From Zemynaea arenosa (GTDB lineage: Bacteria; Pseudomonadota; Gammaproteobacteria; Burkholderiales; Burkholderiaceae_D): 43,927 nucleotides of DNA. Position 1 is the first letter of the stretch; each line of letters begins with the position of its first letter. The stretch spans positions 1 through 43,927 of the forward strand of contig NZ_SPVF01000148.1 in NCBI RefSeq assembly GCF_004614185.1, read 5' to 3'. Under the pieces are notes generated by a model, which was not told where the DNA came from, made no database searches, and saw only the letters and a program-made list of their open reading frames with translations. The position numbers and the translations under genes were made by a program. This document shows positions 7,396-15,284 of this stretch, piece after piece.

Positions 7396-8390
7396 TTGCG
7401 CCGTTGTTCAGGCCAGCCGTCATGGCCGCCGCCCTGGCCGTGGCAACGCTGCTCGCGCCAGCATTGAGCGCACGCGCGGCGCCAGGCTGCGAATACGCTG
7501 GCCTGCAGGAGCTGCCGCTGGAGCCCTCCCCGAACGGCCATTACATCGGCGTGGCCGGCACCATCAACCAGCAGCCTGCCCGGCTCCTGCTAGACACTGG
7601 CGCCTCGGTCACGGTGCTGACACCGCAGGCCGTCGACAACTTCAAGCTGGCCCGCCGCGCGACCGACGTGTCCGTGGAAGGCGCAGGTGGCGTCTCGCGC
7701 CTGTATCGCAGCACCGTCCAGAACATGACCATCGGCCCCTTCAACACCGGCCGCCTGATGCTCGGCGTGGTCAAGGACATGGCGCCGGGCCTGAACTACG
7801 ACGTCATCGTCGGCAGCGACCTGTGGATGCAGGCCGACTTCGAGATCAACATGGCCGAACACTGGGTGCGCTTCTTCCGCGCGGTCGGCTGCGACGCCAC
7901 CGCCTTCCTCGGCTACTGGGACCCGGCCGCGAAGTCCGTGCCGCTGGCCTACCCGTACGGAGACCCGCGCCCGCACCTGAAAGTCCGCGTCAACGGCACC
8001 GAGCTCGATGCCATCATCGATACCGGCGCCCCCGTGACCATGGTGTTCAGCCGCGCAGCGCAGCGCATCGGCCTCCACCCGGCCGACCAGTCCCAGGCCA
8101 CCCGCGGCGAAGGTGGCGGCATCGGCGAAAACCGCTACCAGCACTACGAAGCCAGCGTGACCCTGCAGGTAGGCAGCGAGAGCACCCCGCGCACCCGCCT
8201 CGTGGTCGCGGACACCGACGGCGCTACTCGTGACTACGAACTGCTGTTAGGCCTGGACTGGCTGCGCAGCCACCGCGTGCTGTTCGCGAACAGCCAGCGC
8301 AAGCTGTACTTCAGCGCCAGCGCCAGCGCGGCCGCGGTACCGGCATCGGCATCGGCACCGCTGCCCGCACCAGCGCCGGCCACGCAGTGA
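7392..8390 (+). CDS. Exported double-domain retropepsin-like aspartic protease (paralogue)
   Basis: This 332-residue paralogue of the preceding protein lacks the helical-repeat tail and has instead a short Ala/Ser/Pro-rich C-terminus. Active-site triplets are DTG at 68-70 (LLLDTGASVTVL) and DTG at 210-212 (AIIDTGAPVTMV). Shared landmarks are PGCEY near the mature N-terminus, GSDLWMQADFE, GCDATAFLGYWD and LLLGLDWLRSHRVLFANSQRKLYF. The GTG at 7392 is chosen because it overlaps the upstream stop (GTGA). An ATG at 7422 would also leave a signal peptide, and an ATG at 7365 would intrude far into the neighbouring gene. The tandem arrangement and the shared landmarks indicate duplication followed by loss or gain of the tail. 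The protein is presumably periplasmic. Confidence 0.85.
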   Translation: MIAPLFRPAVMAAALAVATLLAPALSARAAPGCEYAGLQELPLEPSPNGHYIGVAGTINQQPARLLLDTGASVTVLTPQAVDNFKLARRATDVSVEGAGGVSRLYRSTVQNMTIGPFNTGRLMLGVVKDMAPGLNYDVIVGSDLWMQADFEINMAEHWVRFFRAVGCDATAFLGYWDPAAKSVPLAYPYGDPRPHLKVRVNGTELDAIIDTGAPVTMVFSRAAQRIGLHPADQSQATRGEGGGIGENRYQHYEASVTLQVGSESTPRTRLVVADTDGATRDYELLLGLDWLRSHRVLFANSQRKLYFSASASAAAVPASASAPLPAPAPATQ

Positions 8391-8397
8391 GCGTGAC

Positions 8398-9423
8398 TCA
8401 GAACTTTTTCTCGTCCACGTCCTTCAGGAAGCGGATAACGCCATCCATGTAGGTCTGCTGGTCGTCATACATGGCCATGTGGCTGCCGTTCGGGCAGTAC
8501 AGGTAGCGTCCATGCGCCACCGCCTTGGACATCCACTCCATGTGCTTGGGGTCCATGGTGTCGTACTGCGCGCCCACCACCAGCGTCGGCACCGTGATCT
8601 TGCCCAGGTCCCTGGTGCGGTCCCAGTTCAGCAGGATGCCGCTGGCGCCCAGCTCGCTCGGCCCCTGCATCGGGATGTAGACCTTGGGGTTGATATGCTT
8701 GAAGGAGCGGACCGCAGGCTCCGGCCACTTGTCCGCCGGCGCGCGCAGCACATGGTAGACGTAGTGGTTCTTCATCAGCAGCTCTTCGTATTTCGGGCTG
8801 GTGTACTGCTTCTTCGCTTCCAGCTGCTTGATCTGCTTGAGCGCCTTCTGGTCCATGGACGGCATCAGTACCTCGCTGGCGTACTTGTTGTAGGCCGGGA
8901 TCGACGCCATCATGTTCGAGATGATCACGCCCTTGAGGTTCTGCTGGTACTTGAGCGCGTACTCGATCGCCAGGATCCCGCCCCACGAATGCCCGAGCAC
9001 GAAGAAGTTCGAGCTGTCCAGGCCCAGCGCCTTGCGCACCTGCTCCACCTCTTCCACGTAGCGTGCCGTGTTCACCAGCGACGGATCGTTCGGATTGTCG
9101 CTGTAGAAGGAGCCCAGCTGGTCGTAGTAGTAGTACTCGATGGAGGCGCCGGGGAAGTAGCTGTCCATCGCCTCGAAGTACTCGTGGGTTGCCCCCGGAC
9201 CGCCGTGCAGCAGCAGGACCTTGATGGTTGGGTTGTTCCCCACCCGCTTGGTCCACACGTTGAAGGTGCCCTTCGGTGTGGTGATCGGGATCATGCGCAC
9301 GCCGCCGGTCCAGGTGTCCTGGCGGCCGGTGTTATTGAAGTAGCTGGCCGGGTCGGCGGCCTGCGCCTGCAGGGCGGTGGCCGACAGCACGGCGGCTACG
9401 GCCAGGGTCAATACACGCTTCAT
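8398..9423 (-). CDS. Exported proline iminopeptidase-like alpha/beta hydrolase
   Basis: This 341-residue protein has a signal peptide ending AQA at about residue 22, followed by an alpha/beta-hydrolase of peptidase family S33. HGGPG (73-77) is the oxyanion-hole motif typical of prolyl aminopeptidases. The nucleophile is Ser146 in GHSWGG, the acid is Asp288 or Asp291 in YDTMDP, and the base is His315 in NGSHMAM. A helical cap lies between about 175 and 250. Family members remove N-terminal proline or hydrolyse related amides and esters; the substrate cannot be read from the sequence. The export signal is notable because many prolyl iminopeptidases are cytoplasmic. GGAGAG precedes the ATG. The gene converges with the retropepsin pair, with only 7 bases between stops. 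Confidence 0.9.
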   Translation of the reverse strand: MKRVLTLAVAAVLSATALQAQAADPASYFNNTGRQDTWTGGVRMIPITTPKGTFNVWTKRVGNNPTIKVLLLHGGPGATHEYFEAMDSYFPGASIEYYYYDQLGSFYSDNPNDPSLVNTARYVEEVEQVRKALGLDSSNFFVLGHSWGGILAIEYALKYQQNLKGVIISNMMASIPAYNKYASEVLMPSMDQKALKQIKQLEAKKQYTSPKYEELLMKNHYVYHVLRAPADKWPEPAVRSFKHINPKVYIPMQGPSELGASGILLNWDRTRDLGKITVPTLVVGAQYDTMDPKHMEWMSKAVAHGRYLYCPNGSHMAMYDDQQTYMDGVIRFLKDVDEKKF

Positions 9424-9505
9424 GTCTCTCCTCAGTGGTTGTGATGGACGACGCGCGGCCATTGTAGCCCTCCCGCCGCGGGCCGCAACACGTGGCACGC
9501 CTCCG

Positions 9506-9526
9506 GTTTAGTAAAGCGCGTTAAAC
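9506..9526. promoter_or_regulatory. Possible distal LacI-type operator
   Basis: GTAAAGCGCGTTAAAC (9511-9526) is an imperfect dyad around a central CGCG, the core expected for a LacI-family operator. It lies about 60 bases upstream of the -10 box and could pair with the site at 9595-9612. The match is weak, so this is tentative. Confidence 0.3.
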
Positions 9527-9550
9527 ATGCCCTCCCCTCACCGATAGTCT

Positions 9551-9580
9551 TTGACTTCCCCTGCCATGCGGCGCTATAAA
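9551..9580 (+). promoter_or_regulatory. Sigma-70 promoter of the LacI-AGE-GH92 operon
   Basis: TTGACT (9551-9556), an 18-base spacer and TATAAA (9575-9580) match the sigma-70 consensus well. Transcription would start near 9587, about 38 bases before the ATG at 9625, which has AAAGGA as its ribosome binding site. This promoter can serve all three genes, whose gaps are at most 13 bases. Confidence 0.65.
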
Positions 9581-9594
9581 ATCTCGTTGATCAA

Positions 9595-9612
9595 ACTGTT
9601 TAATAAACCAGT
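9595..9612. promoter_or_regulatory. Candidate LacI-family operator just downstream of the promoter
   Basis: ACTGTTTAATAAACCAGT matches its own reverse complement at 14 of 18 positions. It occupies about +8 to +25 relative to the predicted start, directly before the regulator gene. A repressor bound here would block transcription of its own operon. The core lacks the central CG typical of many LacI-family sites, so the assignment to this regulator is inferred from position. Confidence 0.5.
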
Positions 9613-9624
9613 CAAAGGAAGCCG

Positions 9625-10617
9625 ATGGCGGTCACCATCCGCGACATCGCCCAGGCCTGCGAGGTGTCGACAGGGACCGTCTCGCGGGCCCTGAAAGACC
9701 AGCCGGGGCTCACCGAGTCCACCCGCCTGCGCATCCGCGCCGCGGCCGAGGCGATGGGCTACGACACCCGCCAGCTCAAGCCGCGCCGCATCCGCCGGGT
9801 GCTGTTCGTGCTCCATTCCCAGCACAACAACCTCTCCGCCACGCCCTTCTATTCGCCCGTCCTGCACGGCGCCGAGCAGGCCTGCCGCGAACATGGCATT
9901 GCCCTCTCCTTCGCGGCACTGGCCCCGGGTGAAGGCGCGATCGCCCGCATCCGCCTGCACCTGCCGGATGCGATCCTGTGCGCCGGCTTCTTCGAACCCG
10001 AGGTGCTGTCCGCCATGCGCGGCCTCGGCCTGCCCATGGCGTTGGTGGACCTGAGCCAGCCGCAGTTCGCCTGCGCCAATCCGGACCACCGGCTGGGCGG
10101 CTACATCGCCACCCGCCATCTGCTGCAACTGGGGCGCAAGCGTATCGCGCTGCTGTGCGGGTCGCTGGCCCACTTCAGCATCCGCGAGCGCGCGCACGGC
10201 TTCCGCCAGGCGCTGTTCGACGCGCACGTCCTCGCCGATCCGTCCTATGAAGCGGTCCTGCCCGATGGCGAACCGCACGAGGTGGCGGTACAGCAGGCCA
10301 TGGAGCAGCTGCTGGCACTGAACCCGCGGCCGGATGGCCTGTTCTGCTTCAACGACAGCACCGCCATCGCCGCCATGCGCCACTGCCTGGGTGCCGGGCT
10401 GCGCATCCCGGAGGACATCGCCGTGGTCGGCTTCGACGACATCGAACCCGCGGCGCGCGCCAATCCGCCCCTCACCAGCGTCCACATCGACAAGGAAGAA
10501 CTGGGAGCGGCCGGCATCGCCCTGCTCCTCAACCAGCCCGCCATGCAGGAGCATGAGCACGAGCACCAGGTTTTGCCGGTGCGGCTCGTGCTCCGCGCCA
10601 GCAGCATCGGCCAGTAA
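9625..10617 (+). CDS. LacI-family transcriptional regulator
   Basis: This 330-residue protein has an N-terminal LacI helix-turn-helix and hinge (VTIRDIAQACEVSTGTVSRA, then LRIRAAAEAMGYDTR) and a sugar-binding periplasmic-protein-like effector domain (about 58-330). Family signatures include GYIATRHLLQLGRKRIALLCG, the DGLFCFNDSTAIAAM stretch, and IPEDIAVVGFDDIEPA. It is the first gene of an operon with an AGE-family isomerase (13 bases away) and a GH92 mannosidase, so mannose or a mannoside is the likely effector, by inference. Dyads at 9595-9612 and 9511-9526 are candidate operators. Confidence 0.95.
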   Translation: MAVTIRDIAQACEVSTGTVSRALKDQPGLTESTRLRIRAAAEAMGYDTRQLKPRRIRRVLFVLHSQHNNLSATPFYSPVLHGAEQACREHGIALSFAALAPGEGAIARIRLHLPDAILCAGFFEPEVLSAMRGLGLPMALVDLSQPQFACANPDHRLGGYIATRHLLQLGRKRIALLCGSLAHFSIRERAHGFRQALFDAHVLADPSYEAVLPDGEPHEVAVQQAMEQLLALNPRPDGLFCFNDSTAIAAMRHCLGAGLRIPEDIAVVGFDDIEPAARANPPLTSVHIDKEELGAAGIALLLNQPAMQEHEHEHQVLPVRLVLRASSIGQ

Positions 10618-10630
10618 TCGACAAAGAACA

Positions 10631-11854
10631 ATGACCACGCAACCCGACTTCAAGGATCCCGCCGTCCTGCGCGCCCACGTTGCGCATACCATGGCCTTCT
10701 ACCACCCCCGCTGCATCGACCCGAGCGGCGGGTTCTATCACTACTTCAAGGACGATGGCACGGTTTACGATGCGCACACACGCCATCTTGTCTCCAGCAC
10801 GCGCTTCGTCTTCAACTACGCGATGGCGGCCCGCCGCCTCGGCGATCCGGCATACCTCGACCAGGTGCGCCACGGTGTCGCCTTCCTGCGTGACGTGCAC
10901 CTCAATCCGGCCACCGGCGGCTACGCCTGGCAGCTGGACTGGCGCGAGGGCCGCAAGGCCGTCCTCGATGGCGACAACCACTGCTACGGCTTGGCCTTCG
11001 TCCTGCTGGCCTATTCGCATGCGTTGATGGCCGGCGTGACCGAGGCCGCCGCATGGATCGCGGAGACCTTCGACCTGATGGAACGCCGCTTCTGGCAGCC
11101 GGACCACGGACTCTACGCCGACCAGGCCAGCGCCGACTGGTCGAGGCTCGATCCGTACCGCGGCCAGAACGCCAACATGCACGCCTGCGAAGCTCTGATC
11201 GCGGCCTTCGACGCCACCGGCCACCTGCTTTATTTGCAGCGTGCCGCCACGCTGGCCCACAACATCACCGTGCGCCAGGCCGCCCTCGCCCACGGCATGG
11301 TGTGGGAACACTACCGCGAGGACTGGTCGGTCGACTGGGACTACAACCTGCACGACAAGACCAACATCTTCCGCCCGTGGGGCTACCAGCCAGGCCACTT
11401 CACCGAGTGGGCCAAGCTGCTGGTGCTGCTCGAGCAGCGCTGCCCGGCGCACGGCATCGATACCGCATGGATGCTGCCGCGCGCGCGCGAACTGTTCGAC
11501 ACCGCCCTGCTGCGCGCCTGGGACGGCACACATGGCGGCATCCACTACGGCTTTGCGCCCGATGGCAGCATCTGCGACGGCGACAAGTATTTCTGGGTGC
11601 AGGCCGAATCGCTCGCCGCATCCGCGCTGCTGGCCGACCGAACAGGCGAGGCATCGTACTGGAACTGGTACCAGCGCATCTGGGCCTACAGCTGGGCGTA
11701 CATGGTCGACCACCAATACGGCGCGTGGTACCGCATCCTCACGCCGGACAACCGCAAGATCAGCGACGAAAAGAGCCCGGCCGGCAAGGTCGATTACCAC
11801 ACCATGGGCGCGTGCTACGACGTCCTCACCGTACTCCAGAAAGGACAGGCATGA
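10631..11854 (+). CDS. AGE-family sugar epimerase/isomerase, probably mannose isomerase
   Basis: This 407-residue protein is an (alpha/alpha)6-barrel of the N-acylglucosamine 2-epimerase family. Landmarks are RHLVSSTRFVF (51-61), NANMHACEALIAAF (about 179), the WEHYREDWSVDWDYN segment, FRPWGYQPGHFTEW, GGIHYGF (about 301) and KYFWVQAES (about 319-327); these carry the arginine, histidines and glutamate that line the active site in family structures. The family includes N-acylglucosamine epimerases, D-mannose isomerase and cellobiose epimerase. Co-location with a GH92 mannosidase favours conversion of mannose to fructose in the cytoplasm. No signal peptide is present. Its stop overlaps the mannosidase start (ATGA), so the two are coupled. 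Confidence 0.88.
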   Translation: MTTQPDFKDPAVLRAHVAHTMAFYHPRCIDPSGGFYHYFKDDGTVYDAHTRHLVSSTRFVFNYAMAARRLGDPAYLDQVRHGVAFLRDVHLNPATGGYAWQLDWREGRKAVLDGDNHCYGLAFVLLAYSHALMAGVTEAAAWIAETFDLMERRFWQPDHGLYADQASADWSRLDPYRGQNANMHACEALIAAFDATGHLLYLQRAATLAHNITVRQAALAHGMVWEHYREDWSVDWDYNLHDKTNIFRPWGYQPGHFTEWAKLLVLLEQRCPAHGIDTAWMLPRARELFDTALLRAWDGTHGGIHYGFAPDGSICDGDKYFWVQAESLAASALLADRTGEASYWNWYQRIWAYSWAYMVDHQYGAWYRILTPDNRKISDEKSPAGKVDYHTMGACYDVLTVLQKGQA

Positions 11855-14196
11855 CGCGTCTCCTGACTCTTCCCGCCGGCCTGCTGCTGGCCGCTCTTCC
11901 GGCGATCGCAGTCCAAGCGGCGCCGGCTGCCGCGCCTGACAACCGCCCTTCCAGCGCGGTCAATGTCTTCATCGGCACCGGCGGCGACGGCCACACCTAC
12001 CCCGGCGCCACGCGCCCCTGGGGCATGGTCCAACTGAGCCCGGACACGCAAACCCGCCACTTCAAGCAGAGCTACCCGTGGGCCGCCGGCTACCGCTACG
12101 AGGACGACACCATCCTCGGCTTCTCGCACACCCACTTTTCCGGCACCGGCCACTCGGACCTCGGCGACGTGCTGCTGATGCCTTACACCGGCGAGACCAA
12201 GCTGGAACCGGGTTACCCCGAGCGCGCCTTCTCCGGCTACCGCTCGCGCTTCCGCCACGCGACCGAGAAGGCCTGGCCGGGCTACTACGCCGTGCACCTC
12301 GATGACCAGGACGTGGACGTCGAACTCACCGCGAGCGAGCGCGTGGGCCTGCACCGCTACCGCTTCCCGGCCGGTCTCGATGCGAAAGTCATCCTCGACC
12401 TGCGCAGCAGCATCTACAACTACGCGGGCAAGAACCTGTGGTCCTCGCTGCGCGTGCGTGGCGACAGCCTGATGACCGGCATGCGCAGCACGCGCGGCTG
12501 GGCGCCGGGCCGCCAGCTGTACTTCGCCATCCAGTTCTCGCGCCCCATGCTCACCCACGAGCTGCACAACCGTGAAGATGGTGTCGAGTACCGCGGTTTC
12601 GCGGGTCCGGGCAGCGGTCCCGCTGACAAGGCGCAGGTGGAAGGCAAGGCCCTGGTTGCCGCCTTCGGCTTCGGCCCGCAGTCGCGCGAACTGCTGGTGA
12701 AGGTCGCGATCTCGCCGGTCAGCGAGGACAACGCCATCGCCAACCTTGCCGAGATGCCGGGCTGGGACTTCGACGCGGAGCGCGACAAGGCCCGTGCCGC
12801 GTGGGACACCGCGCTGTCCGCAGTCGACATCACGGCCGAACCGAAGCAGCGCCAGATGGTCTACACGGCCCTGTACCACACCATGCTCGGCCCGACCCTG
12901 TTCATGGACCGCGACGGCAGCTACCGCGGCCCGGACAACGCCGTGCACAAGGCGGACGGCTTCCGCTTCCATTCGACCTTCTCGCTGTGGGACACCTACC
13001 GCGCGCTGCATCCGCTGATGACCATCATCCAGCCACCGGAACGCAATGCGGACTTCGTGCGCTCGCTCGTCGTGTCGCAGCAGCAGAGCCCTTACGGCAT
13101 CCTGCCCGTGTGGCAGTTCGCGGGGTTGGAGACGTGGTGCATGATCGGCTACCACGCGGTGCCGGTGATTGCGGACGCGTACATGAAGGGCATCCCCGGC
13201 ATCGATGCCGATGCGGCGCTGAAGGCCATGGTGGCCAGCGCGGAGTATGGGCCGTACGGGGGCCTCAAGCACTACATGAAGCTGGGCTATGTGCCGATCG
13301 ACCTGGAGCCGGAAGCCGCATCCAAGACCGTCGAATATGCGTTCGACGACTGGACCATCGCGCGCATGGCCGAGAAGATGGGCAAGCGCGATATCGCCGA
13401 CCGCTTCTACAAGCGCGCCCAGAACTACCGCAACAGCTTCGACACCAAGACCGGCTTCCTCCGCGCGCGCAAGTCGAATGGTGAATTCCGCGAACCGTTC
13501 GACCCGACCGCTTCCAACTTCGGCAGCGACTACACCGAAGGCAGTGCGTGGCAGTACTCGTGGTATATGCCGCACGATAACGCGGGCCTCATCTCGCTGC
13601 TGGGCGGCGACAAGGCGCTGCAGGACAAGATCGACATGGTGTTCGACGCCAAGGTTGATGAGAAGGTGTATGCGCACATGGAAGACGTGACGGGCCTGAT
13701 CGGCCACTATGCGCACGGGAACGAGCCGTCGCACCACGTGGCCTACCTGTACAACTTCGCGGGTGCGCCGTGGAAGACGCAGCAGCGGCTCGTCAAGATC
13801 ATGGCGACGCAGTACGCGCCTGCGCCTGCAGGCTTATCGGGCAATGACGACGTGGGGCAGATGTCGGCCTGGTTCACCTTCACCTCGCTCGGCTTCTATC
13901 CGGTGGCGCCGGGGTCCAACCAGTACATCCTGGGCCGGCCGTTCGTGGACCGCGCGGTGCTTCGTCTGCCCAATGGCCGCAGCTTCACCGTGCGCGCCGA
14001 GCACCTCGCACCGGCCAACGTGTACGTCGGGAGCGTGCGCCTGAACGGCAAGCCGCTGGATGCAACCTACATCACGCACGAACAGATCATGGCAGGCGGG
14101 GAGCTGGTGTTCACGATGCAGGCCGCACCGAACAAGCAATGGGGTGTGTCGGCCGCGAGCCGGCCTTATACTATGACGCTCTACGATGCAAAGTAA
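11851..14196 (+). CDS. Exported GH92 alpha-mannosidase
   Basis: This 781-residue protein has a signal peptide (about 1-23, ending VQA) and the two-domain GH92 architecture. The N-terminal beta-sandwich carries NVFIGTGGDGHTYPGATRPWG (39-58) and GFSHTHFSGTGHSDLGD (90-106). The catalytic (alpha/alpha)6 domain carries FSLWDTYRALHPL, the GNEPSHHVAYLYN segment (about 622) and GNDDVGQMSAW (about 664), followed by SLGFYPVAPGSNQYILGRP. GH92 enzymes are calcium-dependent, inverting alpha-mannosidases, mostly acting on alpha-1,2, -1,3 or -1,4 linkages of N-glycans or yeast mannan; the linkage here cannot be read. Released mannose would be isomerised by the coupled upstream enzyme. No TonB receptor or other glycan-degrading gene accompanies it. 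Confidence 0.95.
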   Translation: MTRLLTLPAGLLLAALPAIAVQAAPAAAPDNRPSSAVNVFIGTGGDGHTYPGATRPWGMVQLSPDTQTRHFKQSYPWAAGYRYEDDTILGFSHTHFSGTGHSDLGDVLLMPYTGETKLEPGYPERAFSGYRSRFRHATEKAWPGYYAVHLDDQDVDVELTASERVGLHRYRFPAGLDAKVILDLRSSIYNYAGKNLWSSLRVRGDSLMTGMRSTRGWAPGRQLYFAIQFSRPMLTHELHNREDGVEYRGFAGPGSGPADKAQVEGKALVAAFGFGPQSRELLVKVAISPVSEDNAIANLAEMPGWDFDAERDKARAAWDTALSAVDITAEPKQRQMVYTALYHTMLGPTLFMDRDGSYRGPDNAVHKADGFRFHSTFSLWDTYRALHPLMTIIQPPERNADFVRSLVVSQQQSPYGILPVWQFAGLETWCMIGYHAVPVIADAYMKGIPGIDADAALKAMVASAEYGPYGGLKHYMKLGYVPIDLEPEAASKTVEYAFDDWTIARMAEKMGKRDIADRFYKRAQNYRNSFDTKTGFLRARKSNGEFREPFDPTASNFGSDYTEGSAWQYSWYMPHDNAGLISLLGGDKALQDKIDMVFDAKVDEKVYAHMEDVTGLIGHYAHGNEPSHHVAYLYNFAGAPWKTQQRLVKIMATQYAPAPAGLSGNDDVGQMSAWFTFTSLGFYPVAPGSNQYILGRPFVDRAVLRLPNGRSFTVRAEHLAPANVYVGSVRLNGKPLDATYITHEQIMAGGELVFTMQAAPNKQWGVSAASRPYTMTLYDAK

Positions 14197-14205
14197 TACG
14201 AAACG

Positions 14206-14994
14206 ATGGAACTGAAGCTCTACCAGGTCGATGCCTTTTCGGACCGGCCTTTCGGCGGCAACCCGGCCGCCGTCGTCCCTCTCGATGCTTGGCTGCCGGA
14301 TGAGACCCTGCAGGCCATCGCCATCGAAAACAACCTCTCGGAAACCGCGTACTTCGTCAAAGATGGCGCGGATGGTGCCTACCACCTGCGCTGGTTCACG
14401 CCCGGCTGCGAGGTCAATCTGTGCGGCCACGCGACCTTGGCCAGCGCCTGGGTCATCTTCCACATGCTGGGCGATGCGGCCGAGGTGCTGCGCTTCCGCA
14501 CCCGCAGCGGCGAGCTGCGTGTGCGGCGCGATGGGGACAAGCTGGCGATGGACTTCCCGGCCGTACGCCCCTTGCCCTGCATCCCGCCCAAAGCCCTGCT
14601 GGAAGCCCTCGGGTTAGTGCGCGCCGACGAGATCCTGGCCGCCGAAGACTACTTCGTCGTGGTCCCCGATGAAGACACGGTAATGCGCCTGCAGCCCGAC
14701 TTCGGCGCTTTGAAGGGCCTGCCCCTGCGCGGCGTCTGCGTGACCGCTCCTGGCCAATCGCACGATGTCGTCAGCCGCTGGTTCGGCCCCAATGTCGGCG
14801 TCGACGAAGACCCCGTGACTGGCTCCGCCCATACCTCTCTGACGCCTTACTGGACCGCCCGCCTCGGCAAACCGCGCCTGACGGCCCGGCAAGGCGGCCG
14901 CCGCCAGGGCACCCTCGAAGTCGAGCAACCGGGCGACCGCGTCCTCATCCTCGGCTCCGCCGCCCTCTACCTCGAAGGCATGATCCGCATCTAA
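14206..14994 (+). CDS. PhzF-family isomerase/epimerase-like protein
   Basis: This 262-residue protein has the two-lobed diaminopimelate-epimerase fold of the PhzF family. It opens with LYQVDAFSDRPFGGNPAAVV. NNLSETAYF (about 45-53) carries the catalytic glutamate equivalent to Glu45 of PhzF. FTPGCEVNLCGHATLASA (about 65-82) and EDPVTGSAHTSLTPYW (about 203-218) are the paired active-site motifs of the two lobes. Only the phenazine-pathway member has a well-known role (isomerising trans-2,3-dihydro-3-hydroxyanthranilate); other family members are of unknown specificity and no phenazine genes are nearby. The start lies 9 bases after the mannosidase stop, so it may be transcribed with the mannose operon, though its function looks unrelated. 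Confidence 0.92.
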   Translation: MELKLYQVDAFSDRPFGGNPAAVVPLDAWLPDETLQAIAIENNLSETAYFVKDGADGAYHLRWFTPGCEVNLCGHATLASAWVIFHMLGDAAEVLRFRTRSGELRVRRDGDKLAMDFPAVRPLPCIPPKALLEALGLVRADEILAAEDYFVVVPDEDTVMRLQPDFGALKGLPLRGVCVTAPGQSHDVVSRWFGPNVGVDEDPVTGSAHTSLTPYWTARLGKPRLTARQGGRRQGTLEVEQPGDRVLILGSAALYLEGMIRI

Positions 14995-15031
14995 ACTCAC
15001 CCAGCATTCCCAGCGTCAACACCCCCAATCC

Positions 15032-15225
15032 GGGGACGTACCCTTCTCCCACACCGGGGTACGTCCCCAAATCCGCGAATTGCACCGGATTATCCAGATC
15101 CGGCCAAGTTGTTGAATTGGCTGGACATTTGATTATGTCGCTGCGCGCGAGATGGAATGTTTTCGGCGTTTTCCTACCCCTCTAATCCAGGGTACGTCCC
15201 CACTCTGGGAGCGGGGTACGTCCCC
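15032..15225. repeat. Four-copy GGGGTACGTCCCC intergenic repeat
   Basis: GGGGACGTACCC (15032-15043), GGGGTACGTCCCC (15056-15068), GGGTACGTCCCC (15190-15201) and GGGGTACGTCCCC (15213-15225) form two pairs with nearly equal internal spacing (24 and 23 bases). The pairs are joined by about 120 bases without a gene. ACACCGGGG beside copy 2 is inverted as CCCCGGTGT beside copy 4, so the element is roughly symmetrical. It fills the gap between the convergent PhzF-family gene and gltA and has the look of a REP/BIME-type element. No coding sequence is seen in it. Confidence 0.75.
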
Positions 15226-15237
15226 GGTGTGAGGGCG

Positions 15238-15267
15238 TAAAAAAAGCGGGCCTAGGCCCGCTTTTTT
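15238..15267. terminator. Bidirectional intrinsic terminator for gltA
   Basis: The stem GCGGGCC/GGCCCGC meets at a two-base centre, with AAAAA on the left and TTTTTT on the right. It ends 18 bases beyond the gltA stop on the minus strand. Because both arms carry A/T tracts it can also stop transcription arriving from the plus-strand genes. Confidence 0.85.
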
Positions 15268-15284
15268 GGTGGCGTGATCGAAGA

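Noticed and set aside
15032..15225. CRISPR array suggested by evenly spaced repeats
   Set aside because: Only four short palindromic units occur, in two pairs with unequal spacing between them, and there is no cas gene; a REP-type element fits better.
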